From contig JBBQCS010000006.1 in NCBI GenBank assembly GCA_038318895.1, positions 1 through 64,000 of the forward strand: a stretch of 64,000 bases of DNA, read 5' to 3'. The position numbers and the translations under genes are program-made. Positions 16,824 to 25,539 of this stretch are shown piece after piece (the stretch's first letter is position 1; each line of letters begins with the position of its first letter). The notes under the pieces were generated by a model. It was not told where the DNA came from. It saw only the letters and a program-made list of their open reading frames with translations, and searched no databases. The stretch is from UBA11222 sp030652895. GTDB taxonomy: Bacteria > Pseudomonadota > Alphaproteobacteria > UBA11222.

Positions 16824-17782
16824 GGCAGTGTGCTGGCAAGCCCGATCAGCCCAGGATATTCATGCGTGATCAGCCATGTCGGAATCGCCGACAGATAGGA
16901 TTTGTATGGTCCCTTCGCCTCGAAGCGGTGACGAAACAAATGCGCATCAAATAATTCGCCCAGCCGTGGGACCATGCCACCAGCAATATAAATGCCGCCC
17001 CTGGCGCCCAGAGTTAACGCCAAATCCCCCGCGACTGCGCCAAGCCAGCCGGTGAATAACTGGATAGCTTCCCGGGCAGTCCCGTTCTCTTCGTCGCGCG
17101 CTGCGCGAGCAATATCCGCAGCGCCAAGCGCTGATTCCGGCAGCGCCCCATCAATAGCCGCAATGGTTGTATACAGCAATTCAAGGCCCGGACCCGACAG
17201 TACGGTTTCCGCCGGCACATGGCCTCGCGGCTCCATTAGCCGGGAATAGATTGATATTTCTCTTATGCTGGCGGGTGAAAGGCCCACATGCCCGCCTTCG
17301 CCGGCAAGCGGCGTATATTTACCCTCTCCGGCCGGAATAAGCCCCGATACGCCAAGCCCTGTTCCGGGACCAATCACCCCCATCGGGGCGTCTGGCGCCG
17401 GCGGGCCGCCGCCAAGCAGTTTTAGAGACGTTGGCGCAAGAAACGGCAGTGCAAGTGCGATGGCGGTGAAATCATTGATCAGCACTGAGTTGCGCACCTT
17501 GCAGACCGCCTCTACCTGGGACCGCTCGATGCGCCATACGCTGTTGGTAAGTTGAATAGCGTTGTCCAGCAGTGGCCCCGCGCCACAAATGGCAACGGCT
17601 GTGATACGGACGTCATCGGCAATATCCTTGAGATATTGCATTAAGGCGTCGGCGAAACTCGGATAATTGCGGGTCATCCACACCGTGGGCGCGCCAATAT
17701 TTCCCTGCGCGTCAACAAGTGCAAAGCGCGCATGCGTGCCGCCTATATCGGCAATCAGACCATAGTCGGTAATAGCGGTCAT
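16820..17782 (-). CDS. glk: Glucokinase
   Basis: A 320-residue glucokinase of the E. coli Glk type. The ATP-phosphate loop 'LIADIGGTHARFALVD' is at the N-terminus, 'LINDFTAIALALPFL' carries the catalytic aspartate region, 'GVIGPGTGLGVSGL' binds ATP, and 'EGGHVGLSPA' matches the family. It makes glucose-6-phosphate in the cytoplasm. The frame is open further upstream, but the ATG at 17782 gives the usual N-terminus. It starts only four bases after the tam stop, so tam and glk are probably co-transcribed. It overlaps ggt tail-to-tail by four bases. Confidence 0.95.
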   Translation of the reverse strand: MTAITDYGLIADIGGTHARFALVDAQGNIGAPTVWMTRNYPSFADALMQYLKDIADDVRITAVAICGAGPLLDNAIQLTNSVWRIERSQVEAVCKVRNSVLINDFTAIALALPFLAPTSLKLLGGGPPAPDAPMGVIGPGTGLGVSGLIPAGEGKYTPLAGEGGHVGLSPASIREISIYSRLMEPRGHVPAETVLSGPGLELLYTTIAAIDGALPESALGAADIARAARDEENGTAREAIQLFTGWLGAVAGDLALTLGARGGIYIAGGMVPRLGELFDAHLFRHRFEAKGPYKSYLSAIPTWLITHEYPGLIGLASTLP

Positions 17783-17786
17783 ATCT

Positions 17787-18551
17787 TTAGCGATAGGCGA
17801 TGATGAATAGACGGCGAAAACTGAATAATGTTTTGCCGTCGCTGCGGCGCGGATAGGCGGCGCGCAGTTTTGCCGCCAGCATCGCCAGATAGGCTTCGCG
17901 TTCCGGCGCATCAAGGGCGCTCAGCAGCGGGACCAGCGCTGTACCCGTGATCCAGTCGAGCACCGGGTCCTCGCCTTCCATCACCTGTAAATAATCGGTT
18001 TCCCAGACATCCACGGCGCGGCTCATGGGGGCCAACAGGTCATAATAAAAATCCGGGGCCCCCACAGGCTCTTCACGTAATACTGGCGCCAGGGTTGACG
18101 CCCAGGAACCGCTGAGCGCTACGTCGCGCAGCAGGCGATGACTGGGGGCGTCAAAATTGTGCGGCATCTGAACAGCGAGTGCGCCCGCATGCGCGACATG
18201 CGACATAAGCTCGGGAAACAGCCGTGCGTGACCATCAAGCCATTGCAGCGTCGCATTGGAATAAACCAGATCAACCGGCAGCAAAGGCCTCCAGTCTGTC
18301 AGATCGGCTTCAAGCCATCTGGCGCTCGGGCCATCGGCTTTGGCGCGCGCGAGCATCTGGGGCGAATTGTCGATGCCCAGAATATCTGCATCCGCCCAGC
18401 GGTCGCGCAGCGCCTGGGTTGAATTGCCCGGACCACAGCCCAGATCAACAATTGTAGCGGGTTTATCCAGCGCAATGCGGGCAAGCAATTCGTGAGCAGG
18501 GCGCGTACGCTGGTCGGCGAAAGCAAGATATTGGACAGGGTTCCACGCCAT
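17787..18551 (-). CDS. tam: Trans-aconitate 2-methyltransferase
   Basis: A 254-residue class I SAM methyltransferase close to E. coli Tam in length and layout: 'WNPVQYLAFADQRTRPAHEL' at the N-terminus, SAM loop 'VDLGCGPGNSTQAL', 'LGIDNSPQMLARAKAD', 'SNATLQWLDGHARLFPEL', 'AVQMPHN' and a C-terminal 'FRRLFIIAYR'. Tam methylates trans-aconitate, a spontaneous inhibitor of aconitase. It sits three bases after the histidine kinase gene and four before glk on the same strand. Confidence 0.93.
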   Translation of the reverse strand: MAWNPVQYLAFADQRTRPAHELLARIALDKPATIVDLGCGPGNSTQALRDRWADADILGIDNSPQMLARAKADGPSARWLEADLTDWRPLLPVDLVYSNATLQWLDGHARLFPELMSHVAHAGALAVQMPHNFDAPSHRLLRDVALSGSWASTLAPVLREEPVGAPDFYYDLLAPMSRAVDVWETDYLQVMEGEDPVLDWITGTALVPLLSALDAPEREAYLAMLAAKLRAAYPRRSDGKTLFSFRRLFIIAYR

Positions 18552-18554
18552 GAT

Positions 18555-19982
18555 TTAGCCTTTCGCGTGCAGGTTCACATTGCCGGCGGCAATAATATGG
18601 CTATCTGGAATTTCGATGCGAAACGCCGTGCCGTCGGGGCCAGTATGCAACAGGCGCAGATCACCCCCATGGGCGCGGGTTAAGTCGCGCGCGATGGTCA
18701 GGCCAAGGCCGCTGCCGCCCTCGCTTGTGCTTCCCGCGAAGGGCTGAAAAAGGTGATCGCGCGCGGGCTGGGACAGACCGGGACCGTCATCAGCCACATC
18801 AATGACAACCATTTTCCCGTCGCGCGATGCGTCTATGCGTACGGTTCCATGACCGTTCATCGCCTGTACCGCGTTGCGCCCGATATTTTGCACAATGCGG
18901 AAAATATGATCCGGATCGGCGTCAATTTCCAGATCGGCCGGAATTAAATTCAGCCAGCGAATATTTCCGTGCGGCGACTGGCAGATGCCTGTGCCGATCT
19001 CACTGATTAGCGGCGCCAGTTCGAAAAACAGACGGCGCGGGGGCTTTTCGCGCGCGCCGCCATAGGTTAAAGTATCCGTACAAAGATCAATTGCCCGGCC
19101 AACGGAGCCAATAAGGCTGGGGGTGAGGCGGCGCACATTCGGATCGTCCACGCTCAACAACCGGTCTGACACCATCTGTACGTTGGCTAGAATGTTGCGC
19201 AGATCATGATTGATTTTACTCACCGCCGTGCCCAGTTCCGCCAGACGGGCCTTTTGTTTCAGGGATTGCCGCACCGCGATCTGCATGCCCGCCATCTCAC
19301 GTTCGGCCACTCCGATTTCGTCGAGCCGCTTCGATGGCCTGATTTCGTGGCGCGTATCTTCCGGGTGTTTACGGAATCCCACCATGCTTTGAGTAAGCAT
19401 CCGGATCGGCCGCACCATCATGAAATGCAGCGTGAAATAAATCAGCGCCGCCGTCGTGAACGAGATCACTAAAGACAGGCCGGCGACATTCCAGGAATAA
19501 TCGATCATGGCATGGCGCAGTGGGCGTTCGCGCATCACGATATCGATAATATCCCCGCCCCCATGTACCGGGGCATTCATCGCCCGTATATGGCGGCCAT
19601 CCCCTGCCATCAGCGTGGTAAAGGCGTCGGCAATTGCTTCAAACGGGCCGACATCGCGTAAATCAAAATGTGCGTCGATGGTATCCGGTAAGTCGCCCGC
19701 CAGCATTAGGAAGCGCGCGCTGTCACGGCGTAGCGCTACCGCCAGCACGTCGGCATTGGCCAACAGCTCGGCCTCCAGATATACGGGCAGTGTGTTATTC
19801 TGGGCGCCTTCCACAGCGAGACTGGCAATCTGCGCCCCGGCGATTTTGTTGTTCAGATATTGCAGCCGGAAATACGCAATGGAAGGCACGTAGATCATCA
19901 CTGAAGACAGCAGGATAAAGGCGACGGTCAGCACCATCAGCCGTCCCGACAGGCCTATCTTTGGACGGGGAAACTCAAGCAT
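18555..19982 (-). CDS. Membrane sensor histidine kinase (orphan)
   Basis: A 475-residue sensor kinase: transmembrane segments at about 14-38 and 166-190 enclose a periplasmic domain of about 125 residues; a HAMP-like linker leads to the phospho-acceptor H259 in 'SKINHDLRNILAN'; the ATPase domain has 'NIGRNAVQAM', 'DVADDGPGL' and 'GSGLGLTIA'. The 'HDLRN' H-box is of the HisKA-like type. The signal is unknown. No response regulator is encoded nearby; instead the gene runs straight into tam and glk (3- and 4-base gaps), so its partner must be elsewhere. Confidence 0.93.
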   Translation of the reverse strand: MLEFPRPKIGLSGRLMVLTVAFILLSSVMIYVPSIAYFRLQYLNNKIAGAQIASLAVEGAQNNTLPVYLEAELLANADVLAVALRRDSARFLMLAGDLPDTIDAHFDLRDVGPFEAIADAFTTLMAGDGRHIRAMNAPVHGGGDIIDIVMRERPLRHAMIDYSWNVAGLSLVISFTTAALIYFTLHFMMVRPIRMLTQSMVGFRKHPEDTRHEIRPSKRLDEIGVAEREMAGMQIAVRQSLKQKARLAELGTAVSKINHDLRNILANVQMVSDRLLSVDDPNVRRLTPSLIGSVGRAIDLCTDTLTYGGAREKPPRRLFFELAPLISEIGTGICQSPHGNIRWLNLIPADLEIDADPDHIFRIVQNIGRNAVQAMNGHGTVRIDASRDGKMVVIDVADDGPGLSQPARDHLFQPFAGSTSEGGSGLGLTIARDLTRAHGGDLRLLHTGPDGTAFRIEIPDSHIIAAGNVNLHAKG

Positions 19983-20042
19983 GCCTCCGCCTGTAATTCC
20001 TTATAAGGTTGCGCGCGCGCTTTCCGTTATTTATCTGTTATT

Positions 20043-20072
20043 ATGACACAAAATTCGTATTGATCCTATAAT
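20043..20072 (+). promoter_or_regulatory. Promoter in front of the decayed LLM gene
   Basis: ATGACA (20043-20048), 18-base spacer, perfect TATAAT (20067-20072). Transcription would start near 20079, 42 bases before the relic ATG at 20121, and could continue into the O-antigen-ligase-type gene at 20435. Confidence 0.6.
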
Positions 20073-20120
20073 GCGATATGTTGATAGGTAACGTGATGCA
20101 AGCGACGATAGGGAATAAGT

Positions 20121-20421
20121 ATGAAATTCGGGGGGTTACGATTTGTTGGCTGGCCGGGGCGAAGAATAAAGCCGGACGAAATTTATAATCTTGCCGTCAA
20201 TTGCATCAGATTAGCGGACATCACCGGGTCTGACCCAGTATGGCTGAGCGGGCGTCACGCACCCTCAGCGTGTACGTCTCCTTGCCGGCACACGTGAAAT
20301 GGTGATCGGCAAAATCGAACAGCTGCGCGAGGAAAATTTTCTCAACCGTCTCCTGCTTACACCGTTCAGCCATCAAAACCTGCTGAGCTTTACTGATAAA
20401 GTGTCGCCTCATTTACAATAG
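20121..20421 (+). pseudogene. Remnant of an LLM-class oxidoreductase gene
   Basis: An ATG with ribosome-binding site AGGGA at 20121 opens a frame starting 'MKFGGLRFVG' and continuing 'CIRLADITGSDPVWLSGRH', which resembles the family's N-terminal 'A..AD..GFD.VW..EHH'. It stops after about 60 codons. In another frame, about 20266-20421, reads 'AGTREMVIGKIEQLREENF' and a C-terminus '...KVSPHLQ' before TAG, like the C-terminal end of LLM proteins. The middle (roughly 200 or more codons) is missing and the two ends are out of frame. I infer an internal deletion in a once complete gene. A 63-codon frame on the opposite strand is taken as a shadow. Confidence 0.65.
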
Positions 20422-20434
20422 TCATCATAGCGCT

Positions 20435-21715
20435 GTGAAGACAGTCCGCCTATGGCTCTGGGCATTTGCCGCAGCGGCCTTTGCCCCCATCATTGTATTC
20501 GGCGCCAATGGCACGGTCATCCTGCTGGGCCTGGTGGCGCTTGCGGTTCCGGGATTGAGGGCATGGCGCGGGGCAATCAATGATCTCGCCCGAACCCCCA
20601 TTGGATGGGCGTTGTGCGGAATGCTGGTTATTGCCATTACCAGCCTGATCTGGACTCCCGCCCCCGATGTTGCCGCTGATAAATTATTGCGGCTGGTACT
20701 TTTGTGGTTCGGTGGCTGCGCGGCTCTGGGGGCTATAAGCAATGCTGACACCAATACGATCAAGTGGCTGGCGCGATTGCTACCGGTTGGCATTTGCGTG
20801 GCACTGCTGTTCTACTGGATTGAACTGGCGACTTCGGCGCGGATCATCTCTCTGATCACCGGGCTGGACGCAGCGATGCAGGCCCGCTTTCCCACCCCGC
20901 ACGAACAGGAACTTTTCCGTTCGGTGTATGGTTTTGGCGCGATCAGCCGCGGGGCCGGGCTGCTGGCGATTTTTGTATGGCCGGCCATGGCGTGCTGTAT
21001 CGCGCTGTTTCCTGCCCGTGGCAAGTGGCTGGCAGCGGTCCTGGGCGGGGCGGTTTTCGTGACGATACTTCCACTGCCGATGCAAGCCGCGTCCCTGGCC
21101 ATGGTGGTTGGCGCCGGGGCATTTTTTTGCACCTGGTTTGCCCCGCAGCGCGGACCAAAAGTGATGGTCGCTCTGGCCGTGGTGCTTACCGTAATTATGC
21201 CGCTAATTTCGTATCATGTTGCGCGTCCCGAAGTGCTGGGAATAGAAAAACACCAACTGCCCGGGTCGTGGCAGCATCGGGTGGAAATCTGGCATTTCAG
21301 CGCTACTAAAATTAGCGAAAAACCGCTTCTTGGCTGGGGCTTTGACGCATCACGCAATATTGACGGTGGTAATACCCAGTTTGTGCTGGAATTGCCTGAC
21401 GGCAGCGAGAAGATTTTCCCCGGCATCGGTCTGCTGCCACTGCATCCGCATAATGGTATTCTGCAAGTATGGCTGGAAATGGGGGCAGTGGGCGCTGTGT
21501 TGCTCACGCTGTTATTCTTCGGGCTGGGAAAAAGTCTCGCGGCCATCACAAATGCTTATGGTCGTCTGGGCGGGGCAATGGCCAGCGCCAGCACCGCCAG
21601 CGCATTATGCGTCGGGCTTCTGAGTTTCGGGCAATGGCAAAGCTGGTGGCAGGCCAGCCTGTGGATCGCCGCACTGCTTTGTACCGGCGCACTGCGCGCT
21701 TTTAGTCCTCGTTGA
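20435..21715 (+). CDS. O-antigen ligase / polymerase-type membrane protein (Wzy_C)
   Basis: A 426-residue protein with about ten or more hydrophobic segments. The region 'LLGWGFDASRNI' and 'LPLHPHNGILQVWLEMG' is the O-antigen ligase/polymerase (Wzy_C) signature, with the conserved H-x-H-N in the large periplasmic loop. Members join or polymerise surface polysaccharides, or transfer to lipid A; which one applies here is unknown because no polysaccharide cluster surrounds it. The start is GTG at 20435, 14 bases after the LLM remnant. Its 3' end overlaps the convergent DUF971 gene by 14 bases. Confidence 0.85.
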   Translation: MKTVRLWLWAFAAAAFAPIIVFGANGTVILLGLVALAVPGLRAWRGAINDLARTPIGWALCGMLVIAITSLIWTPAPDVAADKLLRLVLLWFGGCAALGAISNADTNTIKWLARLLPVGICVALLFYWIELATSARIISLITGLDAAMQARFPTPHEQELFRSVYGFGAISRGAGLLAIFVWPAMACCIALFPARGKWLAAVLGGAVFVTILPLPMQAASLAMVVGAGAFFCTWFAPQRGPKVMVALAVVLTVIMPLISYHVARPEVLGIEKHQLPGSWQHRVEIWHFSATKISEKPLLGWGFDASRNIDGGNTQFVLELPDGSEKIFPGIGLLPLHPHNGILQVWLEMGAVGAVLLTLLFFGLGKSLAAITNAYGRLGGAMASASTASALCVGLLSFGQWQSWWQASLWIAALLCTGALRAFSPR

Positions 21716-22118
21716 AGCGCAGACCAGATGTTGCAGGTGCTGTTGCGCCGGCTGCCGAATCGCGGTTCAAATTCTGGGCGGCAAGGCGGCCCAGATACTC
21801 CGCCCATAACTTGTCCTTCGCCTGCCCCATTTCGTAAAAATAAGCCCAGGTATAAAGCCCGGTGTCATGTCCGTCATCGAAGTGAATGCGCAGGGCATAG
21901 TTTCCCACCGGATCAAGGCGGGTGATTGTTACATCGCGTTTGCCTGCAACGGTAACTTCCTGGCCTGGCCCGTGGCCTTTGACCTCGGCGCTTGGGCTAT
22001 GTACGCGCAGAAATTCAGCGCTAAACTGAAAATGGCTGGCGTCGTCAAAATTGATCTCCAACAGATTTTGCGCCTGTTTCAGCTTCACTTCCACCGGCCA
22101 TGGGGGCGTTTGGCTCAT
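21702..22118 (-). CDS. DUF971 (gamma-butyrobetaine hydroxylase-like N-terminal) protein
   Basis: A 138-residue protein with the DUF971 fold: 'FSAEFLRVHSPSAEVKGHG' and 'YALRIHFDDGHDTGLYTWAYF'. The domain is found alone in bacteria and at the N-terminus of gamma-butyrobetaine hydroxylases; its role is poorly known. The ATG overlaps the stop of the Trm112-like gene (ATGA), so the two are translationally coupled. The tail is alanine-rich and looks variable. Confidence 0.88.
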   Translation of the reverse strand: MSQTPPWPVEVKLKQAQNLLEINFDDASHFQFSAEFLRVHSPSAEVKGHGPGQEVTVAGKRDVTITRLDPVGNYALRIHFDDGHDTGLYTWAYFYEMGQAKDKLWAEYLGRLAAQNLNRDSAAGATAPATSGLRFNED

Positions 22119-22327
22119 TTGACGCCGGTTTCGTCCAGGGCGCGCGCTTCATCGGGCAGCATAATGGGAATGCCGTCGCGGATCGGATAGGCAAGCCCGG
22201 CTTTCCGGCTGATCAGCTCATTGGCCGCGGCATCATATTCCAAAGTAGATTTGGTCAGTGGACAGACCAGTATTTCCAGCAGTTTTGGGTCAACTTTATG
22301 GCTGGCGGCGTCGTTGTTATTTGACAT
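22115..22327 (-). CDS. Trm112-family small protein
   Basis: A 70-residue Trm112/UPF0434-type protein with 'DPKLLEILVCPLTKSTLEYD', 'ELISRKAGLAYPIRDGIPIM' as in the YcaR-like family. Only one cysteine remains in the first knuckle ('LVCPLTK'), so zinc binding is doubtful. In bacteria these proteins may partner methyltransferases. It lies in an operon after the LON-domain gene (29-base gap) and overlaps the next gene by four bases. Confidence 0.9.
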   Translation of the reverse strand: MSNNNDAASHKVDPKLLEILVCPLTKSTLEYDAAANELISRKAGLAYPIRDGIPIMLPDEARALDETGVK

Positions 22328-22356
22328 GGCGCTTGTCCTTTCACGCGTAAAATACG

Positions 22357-23049
22357 TTACTGCAATGTTGTGTCCGGTGGCGACGATGCGCTCGCCACAG
22401 CCATCTCAAGCAGCGTCATCAGGGTTGCCGCCCGTTCACGCAGGCTTTGTGCTTCCAACAGCGCCTGTTTTTCCGGCAACTCAAACGGGCAATTCATCAC
22501 CAGCATATTAACGAGATCTTCGGTCGGGGTATTTTCCACGGCCTTCCAATCTGCCGAGAGTTGATTGTGCTCCAGATAAATTTTTAAATCCGCAAGTAAT
22601 GCCGGACGATCCACCCCGCCGGCATCCTGACGCGCCAGATCATTCTCAAACTGCGTAAAATCCGCAACCACCTGGCGATAGTGCGTTGTAACCGGTAATT
22701 CTTCGCGTACATGAAAGCGGCAAATGCCGTTCAGGATAATATGGTAGCGTCCGTCTCCAGTCTCGCTGAACGACACCAGGCGTCCCAGGCAGCCTACATT
22801 ATAGAGCACAGGATGGTCGAGACCTCCGATCCCCGCAGGCGCACCCCCTGGCGGTTGTTCGTTATGCGGCTGAATCATGCCGATGACCCGGTCATCGGTC
22901 AGCGCATCATCGATCATCGCAAGATAACGAGGCTCAAAAATATTCAACGGCAACCGGCTGCCGGGAAGCAACAGCGCCCGCGCCAGCGGAAACACCGCGA
23001 AGCGTTGCGGCAGCGAACTTATGTCGAGATAATTCCGGGGCTGACGCAT
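22357..23049 (-). CDS. LON substrate-binding-domain protein
   Basis: A 230-residue protein made of the Lon N-terminal domain alone: 'FPLARALLLPGSRLPLNIFE', 'RYLAMIDDALTDDRVIGMIQ' and 'NVGCLGRLVSFSETGDGRYH'. It has no ATPase or protease part. Such stand-alone domains are common in Alphaproteobacteria, usually next to a thioredoxin/TPR gene, as here (21 bases after cnoX). A substrate-binding or adaptor role is inferred. Confidence 0.92.
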   Translation of the reverse strand: MRQPRNYLDISSLPQRFAVFPLARALLLPGSRLPLNIFEPRYLAMIDDALTDDRVIGMIQPHNEQPPGGAPAGIGGLDHPVLYNVGCLGRLVSFSETGDGRYHIILNGICRFHVREELPVTTHYRQVVADFTQFENDLARQDAGGVDRPALLADLKIYLEHNQLSADWKAVENTPTEDLVNMLVMNCPFELPEKQALLEAQSLRERAATLMTLLEMAVASASSPPDTTLQ

Positions 23050-23070
23050 TTTGCGGGCCTGTGTATTATT

Positions 23071-23982
23071 TTACGAGAATAAAATGGCGGACAACTTACG
23101 CCGGGCGTCCATGGTCACAGGATCTTCGGGACCAAGCATCTCAAACAGGCGCACCAACTGTTTACGCGCGGCCTCGTCATTCCATGCGCGTTCCTTACGC
23201 ATAATTTCAAGCAGATGACCCGCCGCGGATTCATTGTCGCCCTTCGCCGCCAGCCCGACGGCCAGATCATATCTGGACTGGTGATCAAGGGGATTGCTTG
23301 CCAGTGCCGCTTCAAGTCCGGCAAGGTCACCCACATTCTGCGACGATTCCGCTAACTCCAGCGCCGCCTGTACGGCAACAATTTCTGAATGGTTCTGCTC
23401 AGTGATCGGCGTCAGCGCCAAAACCTGGCGCGCGCCGTCAAAATTGCCACCCTGCAGATTGCATCGCGCCAGCCCCGCAATGGCCAGGGGATTGGCCGGA
23501 TCTTCCTGTAACACCTGGCCATAGGCCTGGGCGGCGGCCGCCAGATCTCCCGTGGCAAACACCTGGGCCGCAACTTCCAGCAACTGGTCCGTTGGCGACG
23601 GCCCGCCGGGGCCCGCGACGCGGTCGATCATGGCGCGAATCTGGCTCTCCGGCTGATTGCCGACAAACCCGTCCACTGGCTGTCCTTTATCGAAAACGAA
23701 CACCGCCGGTATGGATTGAATACGTAACTGCTGGGCGATTTCCTGATTTTCGTCAATATTCACCTTAACCAGCGCAACCCGGCCCCCGGCGGCGTTGACG
23801 GTTTTTTCCAATATTGGGGTAAGCTGTTTGCACGGACCGCACCATGGAGCCCAGAAATCCACAAGAATTGGCCGTTCTTGAGACGCTTCTATCACGTCCT
23901 GGACAAAGGTCTCGATGCCACTGTCTTTAATCAGACTGGCGTCGACGGCGTTTGATGCATTTCCACCGATATTAGGTTCCAT
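23071..23982 (-). CDS. cnoX: Thioredoxin-TPR co-chaperone (CnoX/YbbN type)
   Basis: A 303-residue protein: thioredoxin domain with the redox pair C48/C51 in 'WAPWCGPCKQLTP', then TPR-like helices over about residues 125-300. E. coli CnoX (YbbN) has this architecture and protects proteins from bleach stress, handing them to GroEL. The intact CxxC here suggests real thiol-redox activity, which E. coli CnoX lacks. First gene of the run cnoX, LON-domain, Trm112-like, DUF971. Confidence 0.9.
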   Translation of the reverse strand: MEPNIGGNASNAVDASLIKDSGIETFVQDVIEASQERPILVDFWAPWCGPCKQLTPILEKTVNAAGGRVALVKVNIDENQEIAQQLRIQSIPAVFVFDKGQPVDGFVGNQPESQIRAMIDRVAGPGGPSPTDQLLEVAAQVFATGDLAAAAQAYGQVLQEDPANPLAIAGLARCNLQGGNFDGARQVLALTPITEQNHSEIVAVQAALELAESSQNVGDLAGLEAALASNPLDHQSRYDLAVGLAAKGDNESAAGHLLEIMRKERAWNDEAARKQLVRLFEMLGPEDPVTMDARRKLSAILFS

Positions 23983-24293
23983 TATGTGCGCTCTTTCCTG
24001 GTTGACGCGGCCAGCACGTTTTGAGAGCTGAGGTTAACTCTTTTTATCCTTGTGTAACAGCATTGTGCAATGGGCAGGCTGCACATCATATCCGCTGGCG
24101 CAGCGATTCCAAAATTTGCGGGATCTTACGGTACGCTTTGATACGACCCTGGGAGTTTGGGCAACACTGGTAAACCGATGATTCTAGCGGTATTCAGGAT
24201 GTGAAGTTCGTGAAACGAACCGGCCGCTATAATAGTGGGGACTTCAAAACCACACTGCTAAGGATACGGGATGCATTTTTCAGGAATTCAGGC

Positions 24294-25205
24294 ATGTTAC
24301 AGCGGTTTCTAATTTTCGCACCTGTTTCGATACTGCTATTGGCGGGAACGCCGGTGAAGGCAGTTGATACGGAAAATTCGCTGCAAACCACTGGTGATGT
24401 GCGGAATACAAATGCCTTTATAATTAATCCGGGCGCACGTTTTCGTGATTGTGAAAACTGTCCAGAAATGGTCGTAATTCCGCCGGGCCGTTTTCAAATG
24501 GGGTCACCTGCGGATGAGCGCGGACGCAGCAGCGATGAAGGTCCGCTGCATGAAGTAACACTGCAACGCCCGTTCGCTATTGGCCGGTTTGAAGTCACCA
24601 TTAGTGAATGGAATGCCTGTGTCGAAGCCGGTGCGTGCCGGGATGTGCCGGATGACCGGAGGGGCGGTGGAAATAATCGGCCGGTTACGAATATTAGCTG
24701 GAACGATACCCAGCAATATGTTGCCTGGTTAAGTGCGCTTACCGGTGAGCAATACCGGTTACCGTCGGAGTCAGAGTGGGAATATGCGGCGCGCGCCGGC
24801 TCCGGCACGGCACGCTATTGGGCGGAACGTTCGATCGCGTGCGCATTTGCCAATGTCTATGACATTTCAGGGCAGCGTGTGCATCAGTTTGAGTGGCCGC
24901 ATTTCACCTGTATAGATGCGAGCACCACGACGGCGCCGGTGGGTAATTATCTGGCCAATGATTTTGGCTTGCACGACACGCTGGGCAATGTCTGGGAGTG
25001 GGTTCAGGATTGTTGGGTTGATAGCTATGACAACGCGCCCGACGACGGAAGTCCGCGACTTGACGGGGATTGCAGACGGCGGGTAGTGCGCGGCGGCTCC
25101 TGGAAGAATATTACCTGGGCTACGCGATCGGCATTCCGGGGCTGGCAGGGCGTAGATGACCGGGTCGACGCCAACGGGTTGCGCGTCGCCCGCTTCAGCG
25201 AGTAG
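24294..25205 (+). CDS. Exported SUMF1/FGE-fold protein
   Basis: A 303-residue protein starting with a signal peptide ('MLQRFLIFAPVSILLLAG'). It is followed by a formylglycine-generating-enzyme-type fold: 'MVVIPPGRFQMGSP', 'RFEVTISEWNACVEAG', 'PVTNISWNDTQQYVAWLSAL', 'YRLPSESEWEYAARAG', 'GLHDTLGNVWEWVQDCW' and 'VVRGGSWKN'. The copper-binding cysteine pair of true FGE after 'RGGS' is not present, so sulfatase activation is unlikely; the function is unknown. The frame extends to a GTG at 24201, but the ATG at 24294 gives the signal peptide. It stands alone, with no sulfatase nearby. Confidence 0.85.
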   Translation: MLQRFLIFAPVSILLLAGTPVKAVDTENSLQTTGDVRNTNAFIINPGARFRDCENCPEMVVIPPGRFQMGSPADERGRSSDEGPLHEVTLQRPFAIGRFEVTISEWNACVEAGACRDVPDDRRGGGNNRPVTNISWNDTQQYVAWLSALTGEQYRLPSESEWEYAARAGSGTARYWAERSIACAFANVYDISGQRVHQFEWPHFTCIDASTTTAPVGNYLANDFGLHDTLGNVWEWVQDCWVDSYDNAPDDGSPRLDGDCRRRVVRGGSWKNITWATRSAFRGWQGVDDRVDANGLRVARFSE

Positions 25206-25539
25206 CGGCAAATCAGTAAGCGGACGAATCAGGCGGCGTCCCATCCGTTAGGGCTTGATGCGCTTGGTTTTTGCCGTAGACGCTTATCCGATCGCTGTCA
25301 TTAACCGGTTTATCCGGGGTAATCCGGAAGCCACACGGTAAAGCCTTCAATTCTGTCTGAACACGCCGCACAGGCACTGGCGCTGCCGGGACAAACCGGG
25401 CAATGACACAGTGGGTTTGGATATGCTTTCGCGTGAATTCACCACGACATGATCCATCCGCACTTATGACAGATCTATCGCCGGCGCCTTCGGGGGCTAA
25501 AATTCAATCCGCAACATGAACGGCAAGAAGCGCCGGCAG
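25206..25539. other. Non-coding space between SUMF1-type and cold-shock genes
   Basis: About 330 bases between two convergent genes. I see no convincing gene, tRNA, or T-tailed hairpin. GC-rich partial inverted repeats occur near 25480-25530. Confidence 0.4.

Noticed and set aside
20221..20412. 63-codon minus-strand frame in the spacer before the O-antigen-ligase-type gene
   Set aside because: The plus strand reads as the end of an LLM protein, so the minus frame is a shadow of the relic.
24271..24312. Short frame with a good ribosome-binding site before the SUMF1-type gene
   Set aside because: Thirteen codons only, overlapping the signal peptide region in another frame; no support for translation.
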